DNA of 64,000 nt from contig NZ_OZ241747.1 of assembly GCF_965201005.1 (NCBI RefSeq), forward strand, positions 2,294,001 to 2,358,000. The letters run 5' to 3'. The translations under genes and the position numbers were made by a program. Shown here piece after piece: positions 41,718-51,177 of the stretch; the stretch's first letter is position 1; every line of letters begins with the position of its first letter. The DNA is from Mucilaginibacter_A sp965201005 (GTDB lineage Bacteria > Bacteroidota > Bacteroidia > Sphingobacteriales > Sphingobacteriaceae). The notes below the pieces were generated by a model. It saw nothing but the letters and a program-made list of their open reading frames with translations. It ran no database searches and had not been told where the DNA came from.

Positions 41718-43142
41718 TTAATTCATCTTCAGTTTCTTCTGAATATCAGCAACATAAGTTTTAAACTTTTTATCAGTATCAATTAAGTCCTCAACAGTTT
41801 GGCAGGCATAAATTACGGTAGAGTGATCTCTGCCGCCAAAAAACTGGCCAATTGTTTTCAGCGAACTTTTGGTATGCGCTTTAGAAAGGTACATGGAAAT
41901 CTGGCGTGCCTGAACAATTTCGCGTTTCCGGGTTGATGATTTTACCATCTCGACCGGAACTTCAAAATAATCACAAACCAGTTTTTGGATAGATTCCATC
42001 GAAATCTCTTTATTTGAGTTTTTGATGAAGTTTTTAAGCATCTGGCGTGCTAAAGCCAGATCAATTTCTTTTTTGTTTAAGGTAGATTGGGCCAGCAAAG
42101 AAACCATCGCACCTTCCAGTTCGCGCACATTGTTGTCAATGTTGTGGGCAACATATTCAATCACTTCCTGCGGCAACTCGATCCCGTCCTGATAAATTTT
42201 CTTTTTCAAGATTGCCATCCGGGTTTCCATATCCGGGATTTGCAGATCGGCAGAAAGTCCCCATTTAAAACGTGACAGCAAACGTTCTTCCAGGCCGGAA
42301 AGGTCTTTTGGGGATTTATCCGAAGTCAGGATAATCTGTTTACCTGATTGATGCAAGTGGTTAAAAATATGGAAGAAAATATCCTGTGTTTTGTCCCGGC
42401 CGGCAAAGTTGTGCACATCGTCCACAATCAGCACGTCCATCGCCTGATAAAAATTTACAAAATCATTGATATTGTTGTTTTTTAAAGATTCTACAAACTG
42501 CGTGGTAAACTTCTCGCAGGAGACATATAATACCAGCTTCTCCGGAAAAGATTGCTTGATCTCATTGCCGATGGCCTGCGATAAATGCGTTTTACCTAAC
42601 CCAACGCCGCCATAAATCATCAGCGGGTTAAATGAGGTGCCGCCGGGTTTTGCAGCAACAGCAAAGCCGGCAGAACGCGCCAAACGGTTGCAGTCGCCTT
42701 CTATAAAAGTCTCAAAAGTATAGTTTTGATTTAATTGCGGGTCAACCTGTAATTTGCGCAATCCCGGGATCACAAACGGGTTTTTGATATCCTTGTTGAT
42801 AGAAACCGGTATTGGCATAGATTGATTTTTACCTTCGCTCCCGTTTCCGTTTGATGGCATGTTTGTGGTGTATGGTTTCGCGGAAGATTGCTCCATTACA
42901 ATATTGTACTCCAGCCTTCCTTCCTCGCCCAACTGGTTTTTAATTGTTTTACGCAGCAAACCTACGTAATGTTCTTCCAGCCACTCATAAAAAAACAAAC
43001 TTGGCACCTGGATGGTCAGCACACTTCCTTCCTGCCTGATGGCTTTGATAGGTTCAAACCAGGTTTTAAAACTCTGGACAGGAATATTGTCTTTAATAAT
43101 GTTAAGACAGTTGTTCCAAATGTGTGTACCAATTTTTTCCAT
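41718..43142 (-). CDS. dnaA: chromosomal replication initiator DnaA
   Basis: 474 residues from the ATG at 43142; a longer frame to 43220 adds 26 basic residues with no DnaA similarity. Domain I (~1-80; HIWNNCLNIIKDNIPVQSFKTWFEPIK), AAA+ with Walker A GGVGLGKTHL (~180) and Walker B VLIVDDVHNF (~240), and the C-terminal DNA-binding domain with FGGRDHSTVIYACQTVEDL. It opens the chromosome origin. The gap upstream is a candidate origin. Confidence 0.96.
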   Translation of the reverse strand: MEKIGTHIWNNCLNIIKDNIPVQSFKTWFEPIKAIRQEGSVLTIQVPSLFFYEWLEEHYVGLLRKTIKNQLGEEGRLEYNIVMEQSSAKPYTTNMPSNGNGSEGKNQSMPIPVSINKDIKNPFVIPGLRKLQVDPQLNQNYTFETFIEGDCNRLARSAGFAVAAKPGGTSFNPLMIYGGVGLGKTHLSQAIGNEIKQSFPEKLVLYVSCEKFTTQFVESLKNNNINDFVNFYQAMDVLIVDDVHNFAGRDKTQDIFFHIFNHLHQSGKQIILTSDKSPKDLSGLEERLLSRFKWGLSADLQIPDMETRMAILKKKIYQDGIELPQEVIEYVAHNIDNNVRELEGAMVSLLAQSTLNKKEIDLALARQMLKNFIKNSNKEISMESIQKLVCDYFEVPVEMVKSSTRKREIVQARQISMYLSKAHTKSSLKTIGQFFGGRDHSTVIYACQTVEDLIDTDKKFKTYVADIQKKLKMN

Positions 43143-43506
43143 GTTGTTTTTCTTCAAAAGTGCGTTTCCAAACGATTGATAAGGTTTCTTATTCGGCCGT
43201 TTCAGAGATCGAAGATTCAAAAAAAAGATGTGGAAAAAAACTATAATTGACGATTTTTTGTAAGCCGCTCAAATGCAAGCAGATAAGAAATTCACTACAA
43301 GGTGTGCAAAAAAACCTAATAAAAACGCTTTGTTTTGATTGCTTTTTTTATAACGAAGCAGTTTACACAAATTTAACATGGATTTATGCTGATAAATGTT
43401 TTTATCTCAATATCAATTGTTTATGTATTAAGAAAATGTCAACAACATGTTTCAATATTAAAAATCAGGAGATATTTGATGCGGATAACCTGGTTTTTAT
43501 AAGTAG

Positions 43507-43515
43507 TTATCCACA
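43507..43515 (+). promoter_or_regulatory. perfect DnaA box
   Basis: TTATCCACA, the canonical 9-mer, 365 bp upstream of the dnaA start. Confidence 0.75.
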
Positions 43516-43529
43516 ATGCTGTTTTTACC
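43516..43529 (-). repeat. dispersed element, sister core, next to a DnaA box
   Basis: ATGCTGTTTTTACC followed by GGTATAAATTC, a full-length copy. It starts on the base after the DnaA box and ends just before the stop codon of the convergent-side gene at 43539. Confidence 0.85.
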
Positions 43530-43538
43530 GGTATAAAT

Positions 43539-44066
43539 TCAGAAAAGCTGTTCTGCCTCATCACGGATCAGGATGGCGGCAGCCTCGTACGGATTGGTTT
43601 CCATTTGGTTTATCTGCTCTAAAACAAGCCTGCAAAACTCCAGTCCTGTAGCATCCTCGGGCAAGGCTTTTATGGCACTATTCATCAGCATTAAAGTATC
43701 GTTTTTTACCCTTTTGGTGATTTGCCAGGCAGTGTCGCTTACATATAATTGCTGTGTAATGTTGTGCTGAAACTCATTCCTGATTTCGGCAATCAACAGA
43801 TAATGCAGTTCCCCGGCAGAAAACCCGGGATTGTTCAAACGCACCAGGATATTAGATGGGTTTATGCGATCGATCAGTAAAAAAAGCCTTTCGTAAGCCT
43901 GCAAACGCAGCGGCAAAGTTTCTTTGGTAAAAGTTTGTTTCAGGCCGATCAGCTGCTTTTTTTCAAAACGGTCCAAATACGGGCGACCGATATAAAAAGC
44001 GGCCAGCACTACCAACAATCCCGAAACGGTTAATCTGATAATATCAAAAATGTAGTTGTTCAGCAT
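43539..44066 (-). CDS. membrane-anchored hypothetical protein
   Basis: 175 residues from the ATG at 44066 (the frame is open further up, through the divergent gene, which is unlikely). One N-terminal membrane segment (~8-27; IIRLTVSGLLVVLAAFYIG) and a helical cytoplasmic domain with LRLQAYERLFLLIDRINPSNILVRLNNPG and LHYLLIAEIRNEFQHNITQQLYVS. Seen as conserved hypothetical proteins in Sphingobacteriaceae; function unknown. Confidence 0.75.
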   Translation of the reverse strand: MLNNYIFDIIRLTVSGLLVVLAAFYIGRPYLDRFEKKQLIGLKQTFTKETLPLRLQAYERLFLLIDRINPSNILVRLNNPGFSAGELHYLLIAEIRNEFQHNITQQLYVSDTAWQITKRVKNDTLMLMNSAIKALPEDATGLEFCRLVLEQINQMETNPYEAAAILIRDEAEQLF

Positions 44067-44129
44067 AAAATTGAATGTTAGTAAATGGTCATAAACTTTG
44101 GGTGAATAATTAAATTGTGCAATTTCGGT

Positions 44130-44137
44130 TATATTTG
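44130..44137 (+). promoter_or_regulatory. candidate -7 box (TATATTTG) of the IscA-like gene
   Basis: TAnnTTTG match 23 bp before the ATG at 44161; no clear -33 box. Confidence 0.4.
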
Positions 44138-44160
44138 TTATCAAATAAAATTTTGAGGAT

Positions 44161-44514
44161 ATGAGCACAATTATAGAAGCCGTTGCAGCACCAGTTTCAT
44201 TTACACCGGGCGCAGTTGCAGAGTTAAACAAATTGATCGATCAGCAGGAAATAAGTCCGGATTTTGGTTTACGGGTTGGTGTTGAAGGCGGTGGCTGCTC
44301 CGGGATGAATTATATTTTAGGTTTTGATCAGAAAAAAGACGGCGATCAGGAATATTTGATTGATGGTGTAAGAACATTTATGCACAAAGCACATGGCATG
44401 TATCTGGCGGGAATGCAAATTGATTTTCAGGACGGTTTAAACGCCCGAGGTTTTACTTTTAACAACCCGAATGCGGCCAGCACTTGCGGTTGCGGCACTT
44501 CGTTTTCTGTATAA
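44161..44514 (+). CDS. iron-sulfur cluster carrier, IscA/ErpA-like
   Basis: 117 residues of A-type carrier. The three cluster-binding cysteines are Cys46 (in GGGCSGMNY) and Cys109, Cys111 (in STCGCGTSF). It receives and delivers Fe-S clusters to apoproteins. IscA, SufA and ErpA cannot be told apart from sequence alone. Single gene; its TAA stop overlaps a dispersed core, then a terminator. Confidence 0.92.
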   Translation: MSTIIEAVAAPVSFTPGAVAELNKLIDQQEISPDFGLRVGVEGGGCSGMNYILGFDQKKDGDQEYLIDGVRTFMHKAHGMYLAGMQIDFQDGLNARGFTFNNPNAASTCGCGTSFSV

Positions 44515-44569
44515 TGCTTCTTTTATCACCTAAAAAATGCGCTGGATTTTATTGTTCAACGCATTTTTT
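44514..44569. terminator. dispersed core plus bidirectional terminator
   Basis: Core 44514-44527 (minus) overlaps the stop codon; then AAAAAATGCG (44532-44541) pairs with CGCATTTTTT (44560-44569). It lies between convergent genes. Confidence 0.8.
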
Positions 44570-44572
44570 GTT

Positions 44573-45313
44573 TTATAGCAGCAACGCATTTTTTAAAGGA
44601 TAATCAAAAAGCAGTTTTTCCAAGTAAGTTGTTTGGAGTGCCCGCTCCAGGGCAGCAGCGTGCCGAACGTGGTGCATATCGCTTGAAATAAAATCCACTA
44701 AGTTATGATCGATCATCGCTTCGGCCATTTCCTTTGTTTTGCCGCCGTAATAACCGGTCAACGAAATCGTGTTCATCTGCAGATCACAACCCCAGCTTTT
44801 TAAGTTCTCACAGTTATCAAGGGTAAAATAAGGATAGCGCTCCGGATGTGCCAAAATAGGTTTGTACCCTTTGTCTTTCATTTTTTGCACCAGCGGAACC
44901 AGGTTAGGATGCGCATCAATAAAAGACATTTCAAACAATAAGTAATTATCTTTCATTGGCATCACCCTGCCAGTGTCTAACAAAACTTCAAAGCCTTCAT
45001 CCAGCAAATGTTCTGCTGAGGCAAAAAGTTCTATTTCGAGATGCTGTTTTTGCAGCTCATTTTTCAGGGTGGAATGCGCATTGCTGATAGTTTCCGGTGT
45101 ATTGCGGTAATAATCAACCATAATATGTGGCGTGGCGATAATTTTTTTGATGCCCAAATCCATCATCGCCCTGACTAACACAACCGATTCTTCCACGTTT
45201 TGCGCACCATCATCAATACCCGGCAAAACGTGCGAGTGCATATCTACCCCAAGCGTGCTTAAATCAAAACGCCTAACCTGTTCAACTTTTTTCCTGCTAA
45301 AAAGCCCAAACAT
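44573..45313 (-). CDS. CpsB/CapC-type tyrosine phosphatase, PHP family
   Basis: 246 residues from the ATG at 45313. PHP metal sites: DMHSHVLPGIDDG (24-36), ATPHI (~81), HPERY (~172) and SSDMHHV (~227). CpsB-type enzymes remove phosphate from tyrosine kinases that control capsule chain length; capsule association here is supported by the four sugar-nucleotide genes directly upstream. It starts two bases after rfbB. A longer frame reaching back into rfbB was rejected. Confidence 0.85.
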   Translation of the reverse strand: MFGLFSRKKVEQVRRFDLSTLGVDMHSHVLPGIDDGAQNVEESVVLVRAMMDLGIKKIIATPHIMVDYYRNTPETISNAHSTLKNELQKQHLEIELFASAEHLLDEGFEVLLDTGRVMPMKDNYLLFEMSFIDAHPNLVPLVQKMKDKGYKPILAHPERYPYFTLDNCENLKSWGCDLQMNTISLTGYYGGKTKEMAEAMIDHNLVDFISSDMHHVRHAAALERALQTTYLEKLLFDYPLKNALLL

Positions 45314-45315
45314 TG

Positions 45316-46371
45316 TTAGCGGTTTTCGTACTGATCCAGATAATATTGCTGGTAGTTGCCAGAAGTGATGTTGTTGAGCCATTGCTGGTTGGCCAAATAC
45401 CAGTCAACAGTTTTTTCCAAGCCCTGCTCAAAAGTAACGCTTGGTGTCCATCCCAACTCATTTTTTAGTTTGGTTGCATCAATGGCGTAACGCAAATCGT
45501 GCCCGGCGCGGTCTTTTACATAAGTAATCAGTTCTGCAGATTCTCCTGGCTTTCTGCCTAATTTTTCATCCATAATTTTACACAGCAGATTAACCAGGTC
45601 GATGTTTTTCCACTCGTTATGGCCGCCGATGTTATAGGTTTTGCCGGATGCAGCATTGTGAAAAATCACATCGATAGCGCGGGCATGATCTTCCACCCAA
45701 AGCCAATCGCGGATATTTTCACCTTTGCCGTAAACCGGGATTGGCTTTTTCTCCTGGATATTATGGATGGTTAACGGGATTAATTTTTCGGGAAAATGAT
45801 TGGAACCATAGTTGTTAGAACAGTTGGAAATCACGGTGTCCATGCCGTAAGTATCCTGATAAGCGCGGACCAGATGATCAGATCCGGCTTTGGAAGCAGA
45901 ATATGGCGAATGCGGATCGTAAGCAGTTTCTTCGGTAAACATGCCATCTTCACCTAAAGTTCCGTAAACTTCATCCGTAGAAACATGATAAAAACGGGTC
46001 TTGTCATATCTGTCTTTCCAAGTTTCGCGCGCTGCATTAAGCAGGTTTGCCGTGCCGATCACATTCGTCATCACAAACTCAATCGGATTAGTGATTGAAC
46101 GGTCCACATGAGATTCTGCCGCCAGATGGATTACGGCATCCGGCTGTTCTTTCACAAAAAAATCATGGATAAAAGAAGCATCCACAATATCGCCTTTTAC
46201 AAAACGGTAGTTGGGCTCGTTTTTAATATCCAGTAAATTCTCCAGGTTTCCGGCATAAGTAAGTTTGTCCAAGTTAATGATTTGATACTGCGGATAGTTT
46301 TTTACAAAACGGCGTACCACATGCGAACCGATGAAACCTGCGCCTCCGGTAATAATTATTTTCTTTTCCAT
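45316..46371 (-). CDS. rfbB: dTDP-glucose 4,6-dehydratase
   Basis: 351 residues, extended SDR. NAD motif GGAGFIGS (near residue 8-15), active-site TDEVYG and YSASKAGSDHL (Tyr/Lys), ENIRDWLWVEDHARAI. Makes dTDP-4-keto-6-deoxyglucose, a precursor of rhamnose and other surface sugars. No rfbA, C or D is adjacent. A dispersed core at 46168 codes for DASFI. Confidence 0.93.
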   Translation of the reverse strand: MEKKIIITGGAGFIGSHVVRRFVKNYPQYQIINLDKLTYAGNLENLLDIKNEPNYRFVKGDIVDASFIHDFFVKEQPDAVIHLAAESHVDRSITNPIEFVMTNVIGTANLLNAARETWKDRYDKTRFYHVSTDEVYGTLGEDGMFTEETAYDPHSPYSASKAGSDHLVRAYQDTYGMDTVISNCSNNYGSNHFPEKLIPLTIHNIQEKKPIPVYGKGENIRDWLWVEDHARAIDVIFHNAASGKTYNIGGHNEWKNIDLVNLLCKIMDEKLGRKPGESAELITYVKDRAGHDLRYAIDATKLKNELGWTPSVTFEQGLEKTVDWYLANQQWLNNITSGNYQQYYLDQYENR

Positions 46372-46375
46372 TAAG

Positions 46376-47401
46376 TTATAAAGGATTGTCTTTGATATAT
46401 TTTTCCCAGTTCCACGCTGTAAGCATCATGGCATCAACATCCAGTTCGGTTTTCCAATGAAGTTGTCCGGCGGCTTTGGTTACATCGCCCCAAACCTGTT
46501 CCACATCACCGCCGCGGCGCGGTCCAATTTCATAATTCAGCTTTACACCGGTGGTTTTTTCAAATGCGTGGATCACTTCCAGCACTGAACTTCCCCTGCC
46601 GGTGCCGATATTAAACACATCATACCCTCCAAAATCAACACCCGATTCCATATATTTTAGGGCTGCCACATGTGCTTTTGCCAAATCTACCACATGAATA
46701 TAATCGCGCACGTTGCTGCCATCGGGCGTGTTGTAATCGTCACCAAAAACAGTCAGTTTTTGCCTTTTACCAATTGCGGTTTGAGTAATAAAAGGAACCA
46801 GGTTTTGTGGTACACCGATCGGTAATTCGCCAATCAAAGCAGAAGAATGCGCACCAACGGGATTAAAATAACGCAAAGAAATAATTTTGTTAGAACTGCC
46901 GGAAGCAACCACGTCCCGCAAAATTTCTTCTGAAACCTGCTTGGTATTGCCGTATGGCGAGGTTGCTGTTTTTATCGGTGCTTTTTCGGTAACCGGCAGT
47001 TCGTCCGGCTGGCCATAAACGGTACAGCTTGAAGAAAATACAAAATTCAGCTTTTTACCTTTGTAAGCTTCCAGCAGGTTTATCAGCGAAAAAAAATTGT
47101 TCTGATAATATTTTAACGGTTCCTTTACTGATTCGCCTACTGCTTTTGAGGCAGCAAAATGAATGATACCAGCCAGTTCGGGCTCCTTGTCATGCAATTC
47201 TGTAATATCAGCTTGACTGCAAAGGTCCAGTTTATAAAAAGCGGGTTTACGGCCAATTATCTTTCCCAACTGATCCAGGATTTTTGGATTAGAGTTGGAA
47301 AGATTATCCACAATAACCGGTTCATAACCGGCATTAATCAATTCTACAACCGTGTGCGAACCGATAAAGCCCAAGCCACCGGTAACCAAAATTTTTGCCA
47401 T
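46376..47401 (-). CDS. galE: UDP-glucose 4-epimerase
   Basis: 341 residues, SDR. GGLGFIGSHTVVELI at the N-terminus, the SSSCTVYG and YGNTKQVSEEIL active-site region, and DGSNVRDYIHVVDLAKAH. Interconverts UDP-glucose and UDP-galactose. Gaps of two and four bases to its neighbours indicate translational coupling. Confidence 0.93.
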   Translation of the reverse strand: MAKILVTGGLGFIGSHTVVELINAGYEPVIVDNLSNSNPKILDQLGKIIGRKPAFYKLDLCSQADITELHDKEPELAGIIHFAASKAVGESVKEPLKYYQNNFFSLINLLEAYKGKKLNFVFSSSCTVYGQPDELPVTEKAPIKTATSPYGNTKQVSEEILRDVVASGSSNKIISLRYFNPVGAHSSALIGELPIGVPQNLVPFITQTAIGKRQKLTVFGDDYNTPDGSNVRDYIHVVDLAKAHVAALKYMESGVDFGGYDVFNIGTGRGSSVLEVIHAFEKTTGVKLNYEIGPRRGGDVEQVWGDVTKAAGQLHWKTELDVDAMMLTAWNWEKYIKDNPL

Positions 47402-47403
47402 GA

Positions 47404-48387
47404 TTATTTGTTATAATAAGCGAAATCTTTATGCTGAATTTCAATATCCGGCAAAGATTTAAAGTATTCATAAGTAATTTTTAAACCTTCCGCACGGGAA
47501 ACTTTCGGTTCCCAGCCCAGAATGGCCTTTGCTTTGGTAATGTCTGGTCGGCGTTGCTTTGGGTCATCTGTTGGCAGCGGTTTGCTTACCAGTTCCTGAT
47601 CGGTTCCGGTAAGTTTGATAATTTCTTCCACAAACTGCCGGATGGTAATCTCATCCGGGTTGCCGATGTTCATTGGCTGCGTGTAATCGCTCATCAACAA
47701 ACGATGGATGCCTTCGATCAAATCATCTACATAACAAAAAGAACGTGTTTGCGAGCCATCACCAAAAACCGTTAGCTCCTCGCCTCTTAAAGCCTGGCCG
47801 ATAAATGCAGGCAAAACCCGACCATCGTTCAATCGCATCCTCGGTCCGTAAGTATTAAAAATCCGGATAATACGGGTTTCTACCTGATGGAAAGTATGAT
47901 AAGCCATCGTAATTGCTTCCTGGAAACGCTTGGCCTCATCATATACACCGCGCGGGCCAACCGGGTTTACATTTCCCCAGTATTCTTCAGGCTGAGGGTT
48001 TACGCTTGGGTCGCCATAAACCTCTGAAGTTGAGGCAACTAAAATCCTGGCTTTTTTATCTTTTGCCAAACCCAATAAATTATGGGTGCCCAATGAACCA
48101 ACTTTTAAAGTCTGGATCGGGATTTTCAAATAATCAATCGGGCTTGCAGGCGATGCAAAGTGCAAAATGTAATCCAGTTTGCCGGAAACATGCACATATT
48201 TAGATACATCGTGGTTATAAAACTCAAAGTTTTCTAAAGGAAAAAGATGTTCGATATTGCGCAAATCGCCTGTAATCAGGTTGTCCATCGCAATCACATG
48301 GAAATCTTCTTTAATATATCTGTCGCACAAATGCGAACCCAAAAAACCGGCTGCACCGGTTATCAAAATGCGTTTTCTGTTTTCCAT
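47404..48387 (-). CDS. UDP-glucuronate decarboxylase-like SDR
   Basis: 327 residues: GAAGFLGSHLCDRYIKEDFHVIAMDNLITGD, then ASTSEVYGDPSVNPQPEEYWGNVNPVGPRGVYDEAKRFQEA, the UXS family pattern. Turns UDP-glucuronate into UDP-xylose, consistent with ugd lying immediately upstream. Its ATG shares one base with the ugd stop (TAATG). Confidence 0.88.
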   Translation of the reverse strand: MENRKRILITGAAGFLGSHLCDRYIKEDFHVIAMDNLITGDLRNIEHLFPLENFEFYNHDVSKYVHVSGKLDYILHFASPASPIDYLKIPIQTLKVGSLGTHNLLGLAKDKKARILVASTSEVYGDPSVNPQPEEYWGNVNPVGPRGVYDEAKRFQEAITMAYHTFHQVETRIIRIFNTYGPRMRLNDGRVLPAFIGQALRGEELTVFGDGSQTRSFCYVDDLIEGIHRLLMSDYTQPMNIGNPDEITIRQFVEEIIKLTGTDQELVSKPLPTDDPKQRRPDITKAKAILGWEPKVSRAEGLKITYEYFKSLPDIEIQHKDFAYYNK

Positions 48388-49700
48388 TATTGTTCGATGG
48401 TTTTTCTGCCGATACTGCTGTAATAAAATCCTGATTTGCTCATTTTGTCCAGATCGTATAAGTTACGGCCGTCAAAAATAACATTATTCTTAAGCTTCTC
48501 TTTTACATAACTGAAATCCGGCGTTCTGAAAACAGACCATTCCGTAACGATCAGCAGCGCATCAGCACCTTCCAAAGCAGCGTAACGATCTGTGGCATAA
48601 GTAATTTTATCGCCCAGCAACTTTTGTACGTTTGGCATTCCTTCCGGATCATAAGCTACAATTGCTGCTCCGGCTTTAACCAGTTCATCAATAATATACA
48701 AAGCCGGTGCTTCGCGGATATCGTCGGTTTCGGGTTTAAAAGCCAGGCCCCAAAGCGCGAATTTTTTGCCGACCACATTGCCTTTAAAATATTCCAATAC
48801 TTTTTTTACCAGCTTAATTTTCTGGGCTTCGTTCACTTCCATAACCGAATCCAGGATTTTAAAATCGTAGCCGTACTCTTTGGCCGATTTAAACATCGCC
48901 TGCACATCTTTGGGGAAACAACTGCCGCCATAACCTACGCCCGGAAACAAAAAGCGTTTGCCAATCCGCGCATCGGCACCAATCCCGGCGCGCACCATAT
49001 CTACATTGGCACCAACCAGTTCGCACATGTTGGCCACTTCGTTCATAAAAGTAATTTTTGTGGCGAGGAAAGAATTTGCCGCATATTTGGTTAGTTCTGA
49101 TGACCGTTCGTCCATAAACAAAATCGGGTTCCCCTGGCGCACGTAAGGGCCGTACAATTCGCCCAGAATTTCCCTGGCTCGCTCGTCCATTGTACCGATC
49201 ACTACGCGGTCAGGTTTCATAAAGTCTTCAACAGCAACTCCTTCCCGTAAAAACTCCGGATTAGAAACCACTGCTACCTCAACAGAAGAATGTTCCTGAA
49301 AAGCAGCCTTCACTTTATCCGCAGTACCCACCGGAACGGTAGATTTGGTGATGATCACTTTATAATCGGTTACAATTTTGGCAATATCTTTGGCAGCACC
49401 CAACACATAACTCAAATCCGCAGAACCATCACCGCCCGGAGGCGTTGGCAAGGCCAGGAAAATCACCTGTGCATCTTTGATAGCTTCGGCCAGGTCCTGT
49501 GTAAAATGCAGGCGTTCCTGTTTAATGTTCCGGTGAAAAAGTAAATCTAAGCCCGGTTCGTAAATTGGCAATACACCATTTTGCATGGCCTTTACTTTTT
49601 CTTCGTTAATATCCACGCAGATCACATCATTCCCGGTTTCTGCCAGGCATGTTCCGGTTACCAATCCTACATAACCTGTACCAACAACAGCAATTTTCAT
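48387..49700 (-). CDS. ugd: UDP-glucose 6-dehydrogenase
   Basis: 437 residues. NAD motif GTGYVGLVTGTCLAETG (7-23), LPTPPGGDGSADLSYV, the catalytic Cys in GVGYGGSCFPKDV (near residue 260), and the GLAFKPETDDIREAPAL segment. Oxidises UDP-glucose to UDP-glucuronate. First gene of the minus-strand operon ugd-UXS-galE-rfbB-cpsB. Confidence 0.95.
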   Translation of the reverse strand: MKIAVVGTGYVGLVTGTCLAETGNDVICVDINEEKVKAMQNGVLPIYEPGLDLLFHRNIKQERLHFTQDLAEAIKDAQVIFLALPTPPGGDGSADLSYVLGAAKDIAKIVTDYKVIITKSTVPVGTADKVKAAFQEHSSVEVAVVSNPEFLREGVAVEDFMKPDRVVIGTMDERAREILGELYGPYVRQGNPILFMDERSSELTKYAANSFLATKITFMNEVANMCELVGANVDMVRAGIGADARIGKRFLFPGVGYGGSCFPKDVQAMFKSAKEYGYDFKILDSVMEVNEAQKIKLVKKVLEYFKGNVVGKKFALWGLAFKPETDDIREAPALYIIDELVKAGAAIVAYDPEGMPNVQKLLGDKITYATDRYAALEGADALLIVTEWSVFRTPDFSYVKEKLKNNVIFDGRNLYDLDKMSKSGFYYSSIGRKTIEQ

Positions 49701-49763
49701 ATTTGAAATTTAATTAAAAAATTAAGTTTTACCTTCGACGAATATATAGATTTTTGAATTGAG

Positions 49764-50999
49764 ATGCACTTTTTATACTATATAAGCGTACAATTATACC
49801 AATTTGCTATTTGGCTTGCTTCGTTTTTTAACACAAAAGCAAAGCTTTGGATAGCTGGCCGCCGCAACCAAAAGCTTGTTACGGCAGATGCCAGCATTTG
49901 GTTCCATTTTGCTTCATTGGGCGAATTTGAGCAAGGCCGCCCGGTGCTGGAAAAACTCCGCGCCGAAAATAATACGCTAAAAACAGTAGTCACCTTTTTT
50001 TCCCCTTCAGGATACGAAATCCGTAAAAACACGCCACTGGCCGATTACGTTTATTATTTGCCTGCAGACACACGGCAAAACGCCAAAAAGTTTATCCAAA
50101 CCATCAACCCTAAAATTGCGGTTTTTACCAAATATGAATACTGGTTTTTTTATTTTGAGGAATTGCATCAGCGGCAAATCCCGCTGTATTTGATTTCGGC
50201 CATTTTCCGGCCGCAGCAAATATTTTTTAGGACTTATGGTGGTTTTTACCGGAAGATGCTGCTTTTAGTGCAACATTTTTTTGTTCAGGACGAAAACTCT
50301 AAACAACTGCTGGCCAGTATCAATATCAAAAATGTTTTGGTGAGCGGCGATACGCGGTTTGACCGGGTTTGGGAAAATGCGCAACATGTTGAACCGGTTG
50401 CAATTATAGATATTTTTAAAGATAAGCGGCCGGTTTTTATTGCCGGAAGCACCTGGCCGCCCGACGAAATTTTGATTGGCGATCTGGTTTTTACCTACCC
50501 GAATTGGAAATTCATCATTGCGCCGCACGAAATCAGCCCGGAAAAAATCAATAATCTGCTGCAAAAACTTCCCGCAGAAAAAACAATCCGCTATACTGAA
50601 ATAAATATTGATTTGAAAATTTTAAAGCAGAAACAGGTTTTGGTGATCGACAATATCGGCCTGCTTTCCAAACTGTATCAATACGGAAACCTGACTTACA
50701 TTGGCGGCGGTTTTGGCACCGGCATCCACAACACGCTGGAAGCGGCGGCTTTTGGGTTGCCGGTGATATTTGGCCCGGTTTACCACAAATTTAAAGAGGC
50801 GCAGGATTTGATCGGGCTGCAGGCCGGATTTTCCATCATAAACGAAGCATCGCTGCAAAGTACCGTTTCAAAATTGATGAACGATAAAAATTTTTATGCG
50901 GAAGCTTCGGCCAAAGCCAAAAACTATACGCGGCATAATACAGGTGCAACGGAAATCATCTGCAATTATATCCGAAAACATAATTTTGATAACTGCTGA
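49764..50999 (+). CDS. waaA: 3-deoxy-D-manno-octulosonic acid transferase
   Basis: 411 residues. N-terminal membrane anchor (~5-22), the FASLGEFEQGRPV segment with the catalytic Glu, and the signature GGGFGTGIHNTLEAAAFGLPVIFGPVYHKFKEAQDL near residue 315. It joins Kdo to lipid A precursor at the inner membrane. Divergent from the sugar-nucleotide operon, so both work on the cell envelope. Confidence 0.92.
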   Translation: MHFLYYISVQLYQFAIWLASFFNTKAKLWIAGRRNQKLVTADASIWFHFASLGEFEQGRPVLEKLRAENNTLKTVVTFFSPSGYEIRKNTPLADYVYYLPADTRQNAKKFIQTINPKIAVFTKYEYWFFYFEELHQRQIPLYLISAIFRPQQIFFRTYGGFYRKMLLLVQHFFVQDENSKQLLASINIKNVLVSGDTRFDRVWENAQHVEPVAIIDIFKDKRPVFIAGSTWPPDEILIGDLVFTYPNWKFIIAPHEISPEKINNLLQKLPAEKTIRYTEINIDLKILKQKQVLVIDNIGLLSKLYQYGNLTYIGGGFGTGIHNTLEAAAFGLPVIFGPVYHKFKEAQDLIGLQAGFSIINEASLQSTVSKLMNDKNFYAEASAKAKNYTRHNTGATEIICNYIRKHNFDNC

Positions 51000-51023
51000 A
51001 CAGGTGCTTTTTTAAGTTTTACA

Positions 51024-51117
51024 ATGCTTCTTTTACTGCCTAAAATTTGCTGAAACACATTATGTTTTCTGTAAAGCTATACTCAAACCACCAGATTTAT
51101 AGTGCTAAAAGAAGCAT
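51024..51117. repeat. tail-to-tail pair of dispersed elements, 94 bp
   Basis: Minus copy (51024-51037) and plus copy (51104-51117) with A/T tracts facing in. Same length and similar flanking bases (CAGG then T-run) as 36882-36975. Confidence 0.85.
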
Positions 51118-51177
51118 CAGGTTTTTTTTAGAAAAAATTTGAACAGGCTTCATAAAAATTAAAAACTTGTTTCAAAC

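Larger units (their letters stand above)
43143..43538. other. oriC: candidate replication origin (oriC)
   Basis: About 400 bp upstream of dnaA with no gene. It has a perfect DnaA box TTATCCACA at 43507-43515, weaker TGTGGAAAA (43229-43237) and TTTACACAA-type sites near 43370, and an A/T-rich stretch (~43320-43480) suited to unwinding. The perfect box directly abuts a dispersed sister core (43516-43529). Location beside dnaA supports an origin, but one good box is few; other sites in the genome could be the true origin. Confidence 0.55.

Noticed and set aside
43143..43220. Longer DnaA reading from 43220
   Set aside because: The 26 added residues are basic and unlike domain I; the ATG at 43142 gives the normal start.
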